A stretch of DNA of 64,000 nt, from the NCBI RefSeq assembly GCF_022836935.1, contig NZ_CP083239.1:186001-250000 (forward strand), in the 5' to 3' direction. The notes beneath the pieces are model-generated. The model searched no databases, had not been told where the DNA came from, and was given only the letters and a program-made list of their open reading frames with translations. The position numbers were made by a program, and so were the translations under genes. Below are positions 1-8,570 of this stretch, one piece after another. The DNA comes from Ancylobacter polymorphus. GTDB lineage: Bacteria; Pseudomonadota; Alphaproteobacteria; Rhizobiales; Xanthobacteraceae. Position 1 is the first letter of the stretch, and every line of letters begins with the position of its first letter.

Positions 1-258
1 GAGCACATGGCCATAATGGCCGTCGGGCACGGCGATCGTCCGCGCTTCCGCAAGATGGCCGATGCCGAGACCTTCCAGTGGCGCGAGGCAGGCGATTCCG
101 CGCCCGCGCGTATCGACCTCCTGCAAGGCAAAAATATCCGGCTGGTGGCGGCCGATCAGCGCCGCGATGCGGTCGAGATCGAAGCGCCGGTCCGGACCGA
201 CGCCGCCATGGATGTTCCAGGTCATCAGCCGCAGGCGCGCGGGCGGCGCCCCTTTCAC
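1..258 (-). CDS. Endonuclease/exonuclease/phosphatase family protein (3' part cut by window edge)
   Basis: Only the N-terminal ~86 residues lie in the window; the rest runs off the left edge. Reading the minus strand from a GTG at 258 gives MTWNIHGGVGPD soon after the start and ALQEVDTRG further on, the two hallmark N-terminal motifs of the EEP fold (metal-binding Asn in WNIHGG and Glu in LQEVD). Such enzymes are Mg-dependent phosphodiesterases acting on DNA, RNA or phospholipid head groups; substrate cannot be told. The GTG overlaps the TGA of the upstream phospholipase D gene (GTGA), so the two are translationally coupled and probably work together on phospholipid or nucleic acid phosphodiesters. 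Confidence 0.8.
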   Translation of the reverse strand, partial: MKGAPPARLRLMTWNIHGGVGPDRRFDLDRIAALIGRHQPDIFALQEVDTRGRGIACLAPLEGLGIGHLAEARTIAVPDGHYGHVL

Positions 259-2453
259 GCCGGCCTCCGCAGCCGGGCGACGAGGAATTGCAGGCCGAGC
301 GAGCAGGCGATCCAAAGCCCGACGAAGCCGATGAGCAGCGCCACCCGCCCCAGCGTCGGGTTGGAAATGACTTCGACGATCTGGTGGCCGAGCGCACTCA
401 ACACCACGAGGCCGGGCAGCAGGCCGAGCGCCGTGCCCAGCACGAAATCCACCAGCCGCAACCCCGCCGCGCCGGCGACGAGATTAATGAAGGTGAACGG
501 CGCCGCCGGTACCATGCGCATCGTCGCCACCGTGAGGATGCCCTGCTTGGCGAGGCCGCGCCGGATGCGGTTGATGCGCGGCCCGATGAAGCGGCGGACG
601 ACGCCGGCGCCGAGTTGCCGGCCGATCAGGAAGGTCACCAGCGCGCTCGCCAGGGCGCCGAGGCCGGCGAGCAGCGCGCCGGTCCAGCCGCCATAGACGG
701 CAACCGTGGCGACGATCAGCACTGAGACCGGGAACACCACCAGCCCGCCCAGCACATAGATGCCGACGACGATGGCGGCGCCCCAGGGCCGGTCGGCCAT
801 ATTGTCGAGAGCGGAGATGATGCGGTCGGGCTCCGAGAAGGGGGAATTGGCCCAGGCGATCACCAGCGCCGCCAGCACCGCGAGGCCGGCCAAGGCGGCG
901 GCGATGGGCCATTTACGCCGCGCGCCGCCTTCGGACGCGCGCTCGTCATAGAGCGGCTCCGGCGGGTCGGCGAGCGCGCTGATCTGTGGCAGAGCGAGAT
1001 CGGCGGCGACGGGGGGCAGGTCCACAAGGCGCCTTCCGCACGCGCTCCGGTGCGAGGCGGCGACGAGCCCCTCGCGTGCGACGATTTCCTCCACCTGTTC
1101 CGGCGCGTGGCCGATATGCTCGCCGAGCAGCCGGGCGCGGATCGCCGCCACCCCTTGCCGCTCGCGGGCGTCGCGGGCCTCGATCACCAGGTCGCATTCG
1201 CTGTCGAAGCCCATGGACCGGTTGCAGACATTGGCCGAGCCGATGCGCAGCAGGCGATCGTCGACGATGAGGATCTTGGCGTGGACAAAGACCTCGACCG
1301 TCGCCTCGCCGACACTCACCTGGGGAAAAACCAGCCGCGCGCGTTCCGCCAGCCCTTCCTGCTCCAGCCGCGTCCGCAGCCGCTCACGCGGCACGCCCAT
1401 CACCTGCTGCTCGATCCAGGAGCGGTAGATGTTCGGCGTGACCAGCAGCGCCTCGAGTTCGGGCTGCGCCTTCATCCGTGCCACCAGCCGCTCGGTAAAG
1501 CGCTCGCAGGTGATGAACTGGTTCTCGACGTAGATCGTGCGCTCGGCGCTGTCGATCATGTCGAACAGCAGGGTCTCCACCTCGCGCGCGCCCGGCGCGC
1601 CGTCATAGGACGGCAGGGTGCGGGCGATGCCGATGGCGACATCGGTGAAATCGGCCGGCATGACCTGCGGCCAGCGATCGCCGCGCGCCCGCGCCGGGTT
1701 CAGCCGCTCCGAGGCGGCGCGCTGCCAGCGGTCGCGGAACAGCGCGCCAAGCGCGGCGGCGGCTTCGCCGTCGACTGCCATCTGCACATCATGAAACGGC
1801 TCGTAGAGCGCGCCCTGCGGGTCGCGCCGTAGAGTGTCTCCCGGCGTATGGTCGGGCGTGTCCCAGCGATGGCCGGTGATATCCAGCCCGCCGGAGAAGG
1901 CGAGGGAATCGTCGATCACCACGATCTTCTGGTGGTGCGAGGCGCCAATCGGCAATTCGTCATCGAGGCACAGCTCGATCTGTTTCGGCGTCGCCCACAG
2001 GAAAGAGAAAATAGGAGCAAGCTCGCGCTCCAGCGCGAACATCACCGAATAGTCCCATAGCAGCAGGCGGATGCGCAGGCGCGGGTTACGTGCGACGAGA
2101 GCGGAAAGGAACGCCGACAACGTCTCCGGCAGCCCGTCCTCGGCGACCCCGCTTTCGCCGACCAGCTTCATCCGGCTGTCGAGGTCCCACCCGGCGATGT
2201 GGATGGTCTCGCGCGCCTCCAGCATGGCCGCCCGCAACGCGCCGAAATAGGCGGCGCCGTCGACCAGCACCCGGGCCCGCGCGGCCTGCTCGACGCGCCA
2301 GACATTACGCCCGACCTCCAGCACCGGGCCGGTCTCCTGGCGTCTGGGCGGCGTTGGCCCCTCCGGCACGGTCTGGGAGGCCATGGCGCTTTCCATCGCT
2401 TCGGGACTTTGGTCCTGGCGCATGTCTTGTCGCAGGTTCTGGCTAACGGACAT
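255..2453 (-). CDS. Phospholipase D-like protein fused to a VTT (TVP38/DedA-type) membrane domain
   Basis: 732 residues. Two HKD phosphodiesterase motifs are visible, HHQKIVVIDD around residue 173 and HAKILIVDD around residue 390, each followed by the usual GG / GSAN region, so the PLD/cardiolipin-synthase catalytic centre is complete. From about residue 515 the protein becomes hydrophobic with several membrane segments and the pattern of the VTT (SNARE-associated/DedA) family (FPVSVLIVATVAVYGG, RMVPAAPFTFINLVAG). It is probably an inner-membrane enzyme that hydrolyses or transphosphatidylates phospholipids. The N-terminal ~45 residues are Gln/Glu-rich and low complexity; the true start could be a Met slightly downstream. 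It overlaps the EEP gene by 4 bases. Confidence 0.88.
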   Translation of the reverse strand: MSVSQNLRQDMRQDQSPEAMESAMASQTVPEGPTPPRRQETGPVLEVGRNVWRVEQAARARVLVDGAAYFGALRAAMLEARETIHIAGWDLDSRMKLVGESGVAEDGLPETLSAFLSALVARNPRLRIRLLLWDYSVMFALERELAPIFSFLWATPKQIELCLDDELPIGASHHQKIVVIDDSLAFSGGLDITGHRWDTPDHTPGDTLRRDPQGALYEPFHDVQMAVDGEAAAALGALFRDRWQRAASERLNPARARGDRWPQVMPADFTDVAIGIARTLPSYDGAPGAREVETLLFDMIDSAERTIYVENQFITCERFTERLVARMKAQPELEALLVTPNIYRSWIEQQVMGVPRERLRTRLEQEGLAERARLVFPQVSVGEATVEVFVHAKILIVDDRLLRIGSANVCNRSMGFDSECDLVIEARDARERQGVAAIRARLLGEHIGHAPEQVEEIVAREGLVAASHRSACGRRLVDLPPVAADLALPQISALADPPEPLYDERASEGGARRKWPIAAALAGLAVLAALVIAWANSPFSEPDRIISALDNMADRPWGAAIVVGIYVLGGLVVFPVSVLIVATVAVYGGWTGALLAGLGALASALVTFLIGRQLGAGVVRRFIGPRINRIRRGLAKQGILTVATMRMVPAAPFTFINLVAGAAGLRLVDFVLGTALGLLPGLVVLSALGHQIVEVISNPTLGRVALLIGFVGLWIACSLGLQFLVARLRRPA

Positions 2454-2558
2454 CGGCTCGCATTCTCGGGGGCTAACGACCTGCGCTAACCGAGGAGGCG
2501 CCCCTGCGGTTCCCGGAAGAGAGGTAGGCCGAGGCAGGATCGGGCCGATGGAGAAGGC

Positions 2559-2876
2559 TCAGCCCATCATGACGGCGGCGAAGACGCCGGCACCGAGCGC
2601 CACCACCAGCAGCAGACCGACGACTGCAGTGACGAAGGACACGCCGGGCACGGTCGTGCCCTTGTCGTCATACGGCCGGCCGCGTTCATCCGTGCCGCCG
2701 CCAGCACTGGAAGGGCCTGCTGGCTGCGCGGCCATGGCCCGGCGCTCACGCCCGGCTGGCGCTCCGGCCGCCTCGTCATCGGTGCCGAGGGGTGCCGCCG
2801 CCGGATCGGCAAACGGCACCTTGTCGTGGGTCCGGCCCGCGTCGATATCGCCGCGCACGCGCTCGGTCTCCGCCAT
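2559..2876 (-). CDS. Small hydrophilic protein with one C-terminal membrane segment
   Basis: 105 residues from an ATG at 2876, chosen because GGAGGAG lies 7 bases upstream; an in-frame ATG 15 codons earlier lacks a site. Residues 1-75 are polar, rich in Gly, Ala, Asp and Arg and probably disordered; the last 25 residues (VSFVTAVVGLLLVVALGAGVF) form a single transmembrane helix. I do not recognise a family. It is divergent from the Ku gene at 3009, so both promoters lie in 2877-3008. A tail-anchored envelope protein is a reasonable guess from topology alone. Confidence 0.6.
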   Translation of the reverse strand: MAETERVRGDIDAGRTHDKVPFADPAAAPLGTDDEAAGAPAGRERRAMAAQPAGPSSAGGGTDERGRPYDDKGTTVPGVSFVTAVVGLLLVVALGAGVFAAVMMG

Positions 2877-3008
2877 ATTCGTCTCCTCCGCGCCGTGTAC
2901 GGGTGGGCGTGCGAGATTCAACGCGCCGTATGGTCATCGGTTCATCCGCCGGAACCTCGGAGCGGCCCAGCGATTGTTGGCGAAGACACCACGCATGGGG
3001 GATGTTCA

Positions 3009-3824
3009 GTGGCGCCGCGCGGCCTGTGGAAAGGCTATCTCAAGCTCTCGCTGGTCACCTGCCCGGTGGTGCTGGCCCCTGCCACCAGTGCGGCCGAGCG
3101 CATCCGCTTCCACACGCTGAACCGGGCAACCGGCAATCGGGTGGAAGGGGTATATGTCGATGGCGAAACCGGCAAAACGGTGGAATCAGACGACCAGGCG
3201 CGAGGCTATGAGCGCGAGCCGGGCCGCTATGTCATTCTCGACGATGACGATCTCGACTCCGTGGCGCTGGAGAGCAACCGCACCATCGACATCGCGACCT
3301 TCGTGCCCGCCGATACGGTGGAGTGGATCTGGTACGATACCCCGCATTTCCTGATGCCGGACGATCCCGTCGGCGAGGAGGCATTCGCCGTTATCCGCGA
3401 GGCGATGGCCGCCACCGGCAAGGTAGGGCTGTCGCGCGTGGTGCTGCACCGGCGCGAACGACCCGTCATGCTGGAGCCGCGCGGGCGGGGCATCGTGCTA
3501 TGGACATTGCATTATTCCGACGAGCTGCGCCGGCCGGAGGGCTATTTCGACGACATCGACGAGAAGGCCGACGGCGATCTCGTCACGCTGGTAGGCAAGC
3601 TGATCGACAAGCGCACGCAAAACTGGGACTCCGCGCTGGTGCATGACCCGCTGCAGGACAATCTCAAGCAGTTGATCGCGTCGAAGAAGAAAAAGCGCCC
3701 GGCGCGGCGCCGCCGCACCGAAGCGGACGAAGAAGACACGCCGACCAATGTCGTCAACATCATGGATGCGCTGAAAAAGAGCCTTGCCGCCGAGCGGGGC
3801 TCCGGCAGCAAGAGCGGGCGCTGA
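3009..3824 (+). CDS. ku: Non-homologous end joining protein Ku (copy 1)
   Basis: 271 residues starting at GTG 3009, where the conserved Ku N-terminus (APRGLWKGYLKLSLVTCPV) begins; GGGGGA precedes it by 7 bases. The open frame continues upstream, but that part does not look like Ku. Prokaryotic Ku is a homodimeric ring that binds DNA ends and recruits LigD. Matches to the family include RIRFHTLNRATGNRV, VESDDQARGYE and the DLDSVALESNRTIDI stretch. The C-terminal tail is Lys/Arg-rich (KKKKRPARRRR) then acidic, as in many Ku proteins. It converges on mgtC with 3 bases between stops. A second Ku lies at 6898, so this strain may form homo- or heterodimers. Confidence 0.93.
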   Translation: MAPRGLWKGYLKLSLVTCPVVLAPATSAAERIRFHTLNRATGNRVEGVYVDGETGKTVESDDQARGYEREPGRYVILDDDDLDSVALESNRTIDIATFVPADTVEWIWYDTPHFLMPDDPVGEEAFAVIREAMAATGKVGLSRVVLHRRERPVMLEPRGRGIVLWTLHYSDELRRPEGYFDDIDEKADGDLVTLVGKLIDKRTQNWDSALVHDPLQDNLKQLIASKKKKRPARRRRTEADEEDTPTNVVNIMDALKKSLAAERGSGSKSGR

Positions 3825-3827
3825 GCC

Positions 3828-4358
3828 TCAGCGCGGCGGTTCGTCGTCTTCCTCGAGCGGGCGTGCGCGGCGTGGGGGTGGCGGGCCGCGCGATTCCACC
3901 AGCCGCTCCAGCGGCAGCATGGTGACGAGAAGCCCTATCGTGGTCGCCAGCGCCAGAAACACCAGATGCCAGGAGGCAATGGCGCAGGCGACGCCGAGCG
4001 CCGCCGTCACCCACACAGCGGCGGCAGTGGTGAGGCCGTGGACTTCAAGCCGGGTGCGGTCGCGCAGCACGACGCCAGCGCCGAGAAAGCCGATTCCGGT
4101 CATCACGCCCTGAACGATGCCCTGCACCACGCGGCTGGTGGCGTCGGGATGGTCTTCCATCCCCTCCACCTGAAGGGCAGAGAGCGAGATGAGCGCCGCC
4201 CCAAGCCCCACCAGCCCGAGCGTGCGCATCCCGGTCGGCTTGCCGCGGAGATCGCGGTTGATACCGACGATCATCCCGCAGGCGGCGGCTGCCATCAGCC
4301 GCAGCAGGTTCTCGATCTCCTCCGGCGTCAGCCAGAGCGCCTGCGGCAGCCTTTCCAT
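3828..4358 (-). CDS. MgtC/SapB-family inner membrane protein
   Basis: 176 residues from ATG 4358, which overlaps the TGA of ligD by one base, so it is read in the same transcript. Family signatures are present: LLRLMAAAACGMIVGINRD, GKPTGMRTLGLVGLGAALISL and TGIGFLGAGVVLRD, followed by the hydrophobic C-terminal helices. MgtC-type proteins are small membrane proteins tied to Mg limitation and F-ATPase control; this one lacks the long C-terminal ACT-like domain of virulence MgtC, ending in an acidic, Pro/Arg-rich tail. Its place behind Ku and LigD has no obvious functional logic. Confidence 0.85.
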   Translation of the reverse strand: MERLPQALWLTPEEIENLLRLMAAAACGMIVGINRDLRGKPTGMRTLGLVGLGAALISLSALQVEGMEDHPDATSRVVQGIVQGVMTGIGFLGAGVVLRDRTRLEVHGLTTAAAVWVTAALGVACAIASWHLVFLALATTIGLLVTMLPLERLVESRGPPPPRRARPLEEDDEPPR

Positions 4359-6901
4359 CAGGCTTTCCTCCCCTGGCCCTTGCCGGTGCGGGCGGTGGGA
4401 AGAGGTACGGCAGCGGCGCGGAAATCCGCCCAGGGGTCGGCAGCGAGATTGGCGAGCCGGGCCGGCGCCTCGGTGAGGGTGAACTGCGCGCCGCCGGTGA
4501 GTGCGTCGAGTTCGTCCCACGCCACCGGCATGGAAACGCCGGCGCCGGGCCGCGCGCGCGGGCAATAGGCCGCTACCGCCGTGGCGCCGCGCCCGTTGCG
4601 CAGGTAGTCTATGAAGATGCGCCCCTTGCGGCGGGCCTTGGTGGCCACGGCGATGTAATGGTCGGGATCGTCGGCGGCCATCGCGTCGGCCAGCGCCTTG
4701 GCGAAAGGCTTGGCGGTCTCCCAGGTAGCCTTCGGCTCCAGCGGAACCACCACATGTAGACCCTTGCCGCCGGAGGTCTTGACGAAGGCCGGCAGGCCCT
4801 GCGCCTCCAGCCGGGCGCGGATTTCGCGTGCACCAGCCACCACGCCGTCCCATCCCACGGCCTCGCCGGGGTCGAGGTCGAAAATGAGCTGGTCCGGCCG
4901 CTCGATGTCGATAAGCGGCGCGCCCCAGGGGTGGATTTCCAGCGCGCCGGACTGAACGAGGGCGATCAGCCCGTCGAGGTCGTCAATATGCAGAAGCTCC
5001 TCGCCATCCTTGTCCTTGGTGACCTTGATCGCCTTGTTCATGCCGCGCCAGGAGTGCTTCTGGAAGAAGGCCTGCCCCTCTATGCCGTCCGGGCAGCGCA
5101 GCAACGCCAGCGGCCGGGCGACGACGAAGGGGGCGATGAAGCGCCAGATCTCGGCGTAATAGTCGGCGAGGCCCTGCTTGGTGATGCCCTCCGCCGGCCA
5201 GTAGATGCGGTCGGGATGGGTCAGCTTCACCCGCGAACGCGGCGCGTCGCTTTTCGCAGCCATGGCCTCGCCCTCCACGGGGGTCTCACGGACGATCTCG
5301 CGCGCCGGCTTATCCTCGCGCAAGCCACGAAAAGCGGCGTGGCGCAGATGCTGGTCGCCGGTCCAGCCGCGAAACTCCACTTCAGCGACGAGTTCGGGTG
5401 CCACGAAGGTGACGCCGCGCCGTTCCTCCGCCGTCAGCGTCTTACCGAAGGGGCTGCGGTCGCGGGCAATCTTTGCCAGCCGGGCATGAAGATCGCGGGC
5501 CAGTTCGCGCGAGAAGCCGGTGCCGACCCGGCCGACGGACGTGAGGTTGCCCGCCTGATAGACGCCAAGCACCAGCGAGCCGATGGCATTTTTCTGCGCC
5601 GTGGAAGGCGTGAAGCCGCCAATGACGAACTCCTGGCGGAAGGCGCATTTCGACTTCACCCACTCCTTGCCGCGGCCGGGGCGATAGGGGGCGTCCGCCC
5701 GTTTTGACACCAGCCCTTCCAGGCTGAGCCGGCAAGCATGGCGCAGCATGGCATCGCCATCCTCCGCCAGATGCTCACTGTAGCGCAGACCATCCCCGGC
5801 CTTGGCCAGCAATTGTTCCAGCATCTCCTTGCGGCGCCGGAGCGGTGCGCCAGTGAGGTCACGTCCGTCGAGATGCAGGAGGTCGAAGGCGTAATAGATG
5901 AAACGGTCTGAGGACCCTTCCGCGAGGTCCTTCTGCAGCAGGCTGAAATTCGACACGCCGGCACTGTTCTCCACCACCAGTTCGCCGTCGATCAGCGCGT
6001 CCTCCACGGGCAACGTCTCCAGCGCCGCCACCAGAGCCGGCCCGAAACGCGGGGTCCAGTCGAGACCGGAGCGCGTGAGCAGCTTCACCCGGCCCTTGCC
6101 CTTGGCGCTGTTGTCGATCCGCGCCTGCAGCCGATAGCCGTCGAACTTGATCTCGTGGATCCAGCTCTTGCCCACGGGCGCCTTGGACACCAGCGTCGCC
6201 AGCTGCGGCTCGATGAAGGCGGGCAAAGGTTGCGAAGCGGGCGCCTTTTTCGCTGCAGGCGTCCGGGTTCGCGCCGCCCTGGCCTTGGTCGGCGCGGGCG
6301 CTGCGGGCGGGTCGGCGGCGACCGTCTCGCCCTTGGCGATGGCGTCCATGCTGCGGCCGGTCTTCACCGACTCCGGCCTTTCCTCAAGAATATCCGGCGC
6401 GCCTTCGGGCCGGGCGGCCGCGTCCTCAGCCTTGATGAGCAGCCAATTGTCCGCCTTCTCGCCCCGGCGCTTGCCCATTCGCACCAGATGCCAGCGGCCG
6501 CTGAGCTTCTCGCCGTGCAGCGCGAATTCGAGATGACCCTTGTTGTAGCCGCGCGCGGGATCGCCGATCGGCTCCCAGCTGCCGGTATCCCACAGCATGA
6601 CGGTGCCGCCGCCATATTCGCCCTTGGGGATCGTGCCCTCGAAGCTGCCATAGTCGAGCGGATGGTCTTCCACATGCACGGCGAGGCGCTTCTCGCCCGG
6701 CACCAGGCTCGGCCCCTTGGTAACGGCCCAGCTCTTGAGCACGCCGTCCAATTCCAGCCGAAGGTCGTAATGCAGGCGCCGGGCGGCATGTTTCTGGATG
6801 AGATAGGCATGGCCGGCAGCGGCGCTTTCGCTGCCCTGCGGCTCCTGCGTGCGGGTGAAGTCGCGCTTGCGGCGGTAGACTTCCAGCGCCATGGCGCTCA
6901 C
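4358..6901 (-). CDS. ligD: ATP-dependent DNA ligase D (LigD), PE-LIG-POL order
   Basis: 847 residues. Three modules are readable in order: the 3'-phosphoesterase domain at about 30-170 (RRLHYDLRLELDGVLKSWAV, HVEDHPLDYGSFEGTIP), an Ala/Pro/Lys linker, the ATP-dependent ligase with the adenylation motif IKFDGYR at Lys252, and the C-terminal AEP primase-polymerase (HPDRIYWPAEG, LIFDLDPGE with the metal-binding D-x-D). The order matches Pseudomonas LigD rather than the mycobacterial POL-PE-LIG order. It works with Ku to process and seal double-strand breaks. Translation probably starts at GTG 6901, overlapping the Ku stop as GTGA; an ATG three codons later is an alternative. Confidence 0.95.
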   Translation of the reverse strand: MSAMALEVYRRKRDFTRTQEPQGSESAAAGHAYLIQKHAARRLHYDLRLELDGVLKSWAVTKGPSLVPGEKRLAVHVEDHPLDYGSFEGTIPKGEYGGGTVMLWDTGSWEPIGDPARGYNKGHLEFALHGEKLSGRWHLVRMGKRRGEKADNWLLIKAEDAAARPEGAPDILEERPESVKTGRSMDAIAKGETVAADPPAAPAPTKARAARTRTPAAKKAPASQPLPAFIEPQLATLVSKAPVGKSWIHEIKFDGYRLQARIDNSAKGKGRVKLLTRSGLDWTPRFGPALVAALETLPVEDALIDGELVVENSAGVSNFSLLQKDLAEGSSDRFIYYAFDLLHLDGRDLTGAPLRRRKEMLEQLLAKAGDGLRYSEHLAEDGDAMLRHACRLSLEGLVSKRADAPYRPGRGKEWVKSKCAFRQEFVIGGFTPSTAQKNAIGSLVLGVYQAGNLTSVGRVGTGFSRELARDLHARLAKIARDRSPFGKTLTAEERRGVTFVAPELVAEVEFRGWTGDQHLRHAAFRGLREDKPAREIVRETPVEGEAMAAKSDAPRSRVKLTHPDRIYWPAEGITKQGLADYYAEIWRFIAPFVVARPLALLRCPDGIEGQAFFQKHSWRGMNKAIKVTKDKDGEELLHIDDLDGLIALVQSGALEIHPWGAPLIDIERPDQLIFDLDPGEAVGWDGVVAGAREIRARLEAQGLPAFVKTSGGKGLHVVVPLEPKATWETAKPFAKALADAMAADDPDHYIAVATKARRKGRIFIDYLRNGRGATAVAAYCPRARPGAGVSMPVAWDELDALTGGAQFTLTEAPARLANLAADPWADFRAAAVPLPTARTGKGQGRKA

Positions 6902-7785
6902 CCGGCCTTGCGGGTGGGGGTGCGGGTGCTCTTGCGGGCGGCGGACTTCTTCGGCGCCGCCTTTTCTCCGGCCTTTCCGGTGCCACTCTTCTTGCCCGCC
7001 GGGGCTTTCTCACCCGAAAGCCCCGCGCTCTCGCGCAGCGCGTCGAGCAGGCTCACCACCTTGGCCGCCGGCTTCTTCGGCGGGGCGATCTTGCGGCCTT
7101 CCATCTTGGCCTTGACCAATTCGGCAAGCGCGTCGTCATAGCGGTCGTCGAAGGTCTCGGGCTGGAAGCGGCCGGATTTGGTGTCGATGATGTGGCGGGC
7201 GAGATCGAGCATTTCCGGCTCCATCTTGATCTCGGCGATGTCCTCGAACGCCTCCTCCGCCGAACGCACCTCGTAGTCATAATGCAGCGTGGTGGCGATG
7301 ATGCCCTCGTCATAGGCGCGGATCAGCAGGCTGCGCGGGCGGCGGAACAGCACAGCGCTGGCGACCGCCGCGACTTTCTTCTTCCGCAGCCCCTCGCGAA
7401 TGACCGCGAAGCTTGCTTCGGAGGCATCATCGACCGGGCGCAGATAATAGGGGCGGTCCAAATAGAGGTCGTCGACCTCATGGCAGGGCAGGAAGCTCTC
7501 AATGGTCAGCGCCTTGTCGCCCTTCGGCGTCACTTCGGCGATCTCATCCGGTTCCAGCACGACGAAATGGCCGGAATCCACCTCATAACCCTTTACCTGC
7601 TCGTCGCGCTCGACCACCTCGCCGGTGTCCGAATCGACGAAGCGGCGGGAGAGGCGGTTGCCGGTCTTGCGGTTGACCATATGCAGGCTCACCCGGTCGC
7701 TGGCGCTCACCGCCGTGTAGAGCCCGACGCCGCAGACCAGCTCGCCAAGCCGGAGATAACCTTTCCATGTCGCGCGCGCGGCCAT
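6898..7785 (-). CDS. ku: Non-homologous end joining protein Ku (copy 2)
   Basis: 295 residues from ATG 7785, preceded by GAGGCAGGC; the frame is open further upstream but the Ku family start is ARATWKGYLRLGELVCGV. Core motifs include VSLHMVNRKTGNRLSRRF, VERDEQVKGYEVDSGHFVVL and a Ku-type PYYLRPVDDASEASFAVIR stretch. The last ~50 residues form a long Lys/Ala/Pro-rich basic tail, longer than in copy 1, typical of the DNA-binding Ku C-terminus. The stop overlaps ligD by 4 bases, so this copy is the partner encoded with LigD. The two Ku proteins differ along most of their length, arguing against a recent duplication. Confidence 0.93.
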   Translation of the reverse strand: MAARATWKGYLRLGELVCGVGLYTAVSASDRVSLHMVNRKTGNRLSRRFVDSDTGEVVERDEQVKGYEVDSGHFVVLEPDEIAEVTPKGDKALTIESFLPCHEVDDLYLDRPYYLRPVDDASEASFAVIREGLRKKKVAAVASAVLFRRPRSLLIRAYDEGIIATTLHYDYEVRSAEEAFEDIAEIKMEPEMLDLARHIIDTKSGRFQPETFDDRYDDALAELVKAKMEGRKIAPPKKPAAKVVSLLDALRESAGLSGEKAPAGKKSGTGKAGEKAAPKKSAARKSTRTPTRKAG

Positions 7786-7865
7786 GCCTGCCTCTCTGCC
7801 CAAAGGGGTGCGGTGCCTGGCGACTAACGCCGCGTGCGCCTGCGCGTTCCCCGGGCCGCGCACAG

Positions 7866-7890
7866 CAAAGCGGGCGCCGCAGCGCCCGCC
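7866..7890 (-). terminator. Probable intrinsic terminator downstream of the DJ-1/PfpI gene
   Basis: An 8-bp perfect GC stem (GCGGGCGC / GCGCCCGC, arms 7870-7877 and 7882-7889) with a 4-base loop is followed on the minus strand by TTTG. It sits just after the stop of the gene at 7915 and before Ku copy 2, so it would separate the two transcription units. The U-tract is short. Confidence 0.55.
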
Positions 7891-7914
7891 TGTCGAACCT
7901 CATTCGGGGTAAGG

Positions 7915-8475
7915 TCACGCCACCTTGCGTTCGTGCCGGCCCTCGCCGATCTCCTCGATGATCTTGGCGACGAAGGCCTTCAGATCGGCCGGAGAGCGAC
8001 TGGTGATGATGCCCTTGTCCACCGCCACCTCGCGGTCGACCCAGTTGCCGCCGGCATTCTTCACATCGGTGCGGATCGAGGCATAGGAGGTCACGGTGCG
8101 CCCGCGCACGGCGTCGGCTTCCACCAGCAGCCACGGGCCGTGGCAGATGGCGGCCACCACCTTGCCGCTGTCGAGGAAGGCGCGAACGATGGACATCGCT
8201 TCCTTGTTGACGCGCAGGAGGTCCGGGTTGATCTGGCCGCCGGGAATGACCAGCGCGTCATAGTCCTGCGGCTTCACCGAACCAAGCGCAGTGTCGGCAT
8301 CGACGCTTTCGCCCCAATCCTCGCCCTTCCAGCCGCGAATGGCCTTGCCGTCCGGGCTTGCCACCTCGACTCGGGCGCCGGCGGCGCGCAATTCGTCGCG
8401 CGGTACCATCAGTTCCGACTGTTCGAAACCGTTGGCGGAAATGATGAGGATGCGCGCTTCGGCGATTTTCGCCAT
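7915..8475 (-). CDS. DJ-1/PfpI family protein (general stress protein 18 type)
   Basis: 186 residues from ATG 8475 with AGGAGA upstream. The class I glutamine-amidotransferase-like fold is shown by ARILIISANGFEQSELMVP with the conserved Glu, DALVIPGGQINPDLLR, and the nucleophile elbow AICHGPWLLVEAD carrying the catalytic Cys-His pair. Close relatives are annotated as PfpI protease, protein deglycase or general stress protein. It is a monocistronic gene, with a hairpin after its stop. Deglycase or chaperone activity is family knowledge, not visible here. Confidence 0.88.
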   Translation of the reverse strand: MAKIAEARILIISANGFEQSELMVPRDELRAAGARVEVASPDGKAIRGWKGEDWGESVDADTALGSVKPQDYDALVIPGGQINPDLLRVNKEAMSIVRAFLDSGKVVAAICHGPWLLVEADAVRGRTVTSYASIRTDVKNAGGNWVDREVAVDKGIITSRSPADLKAFVAKIIEEIGEGRHERKVA

Positions 8476-8570
8476 GGGAATATCTCCTTGCAGTGTCGTC
8501 GCCCCCAGGCCCGTCAGGGAGCGAACGTCCGCGTCCCCGCGAGGTTCCCGAGCGCTCCCACGAGACCCAT

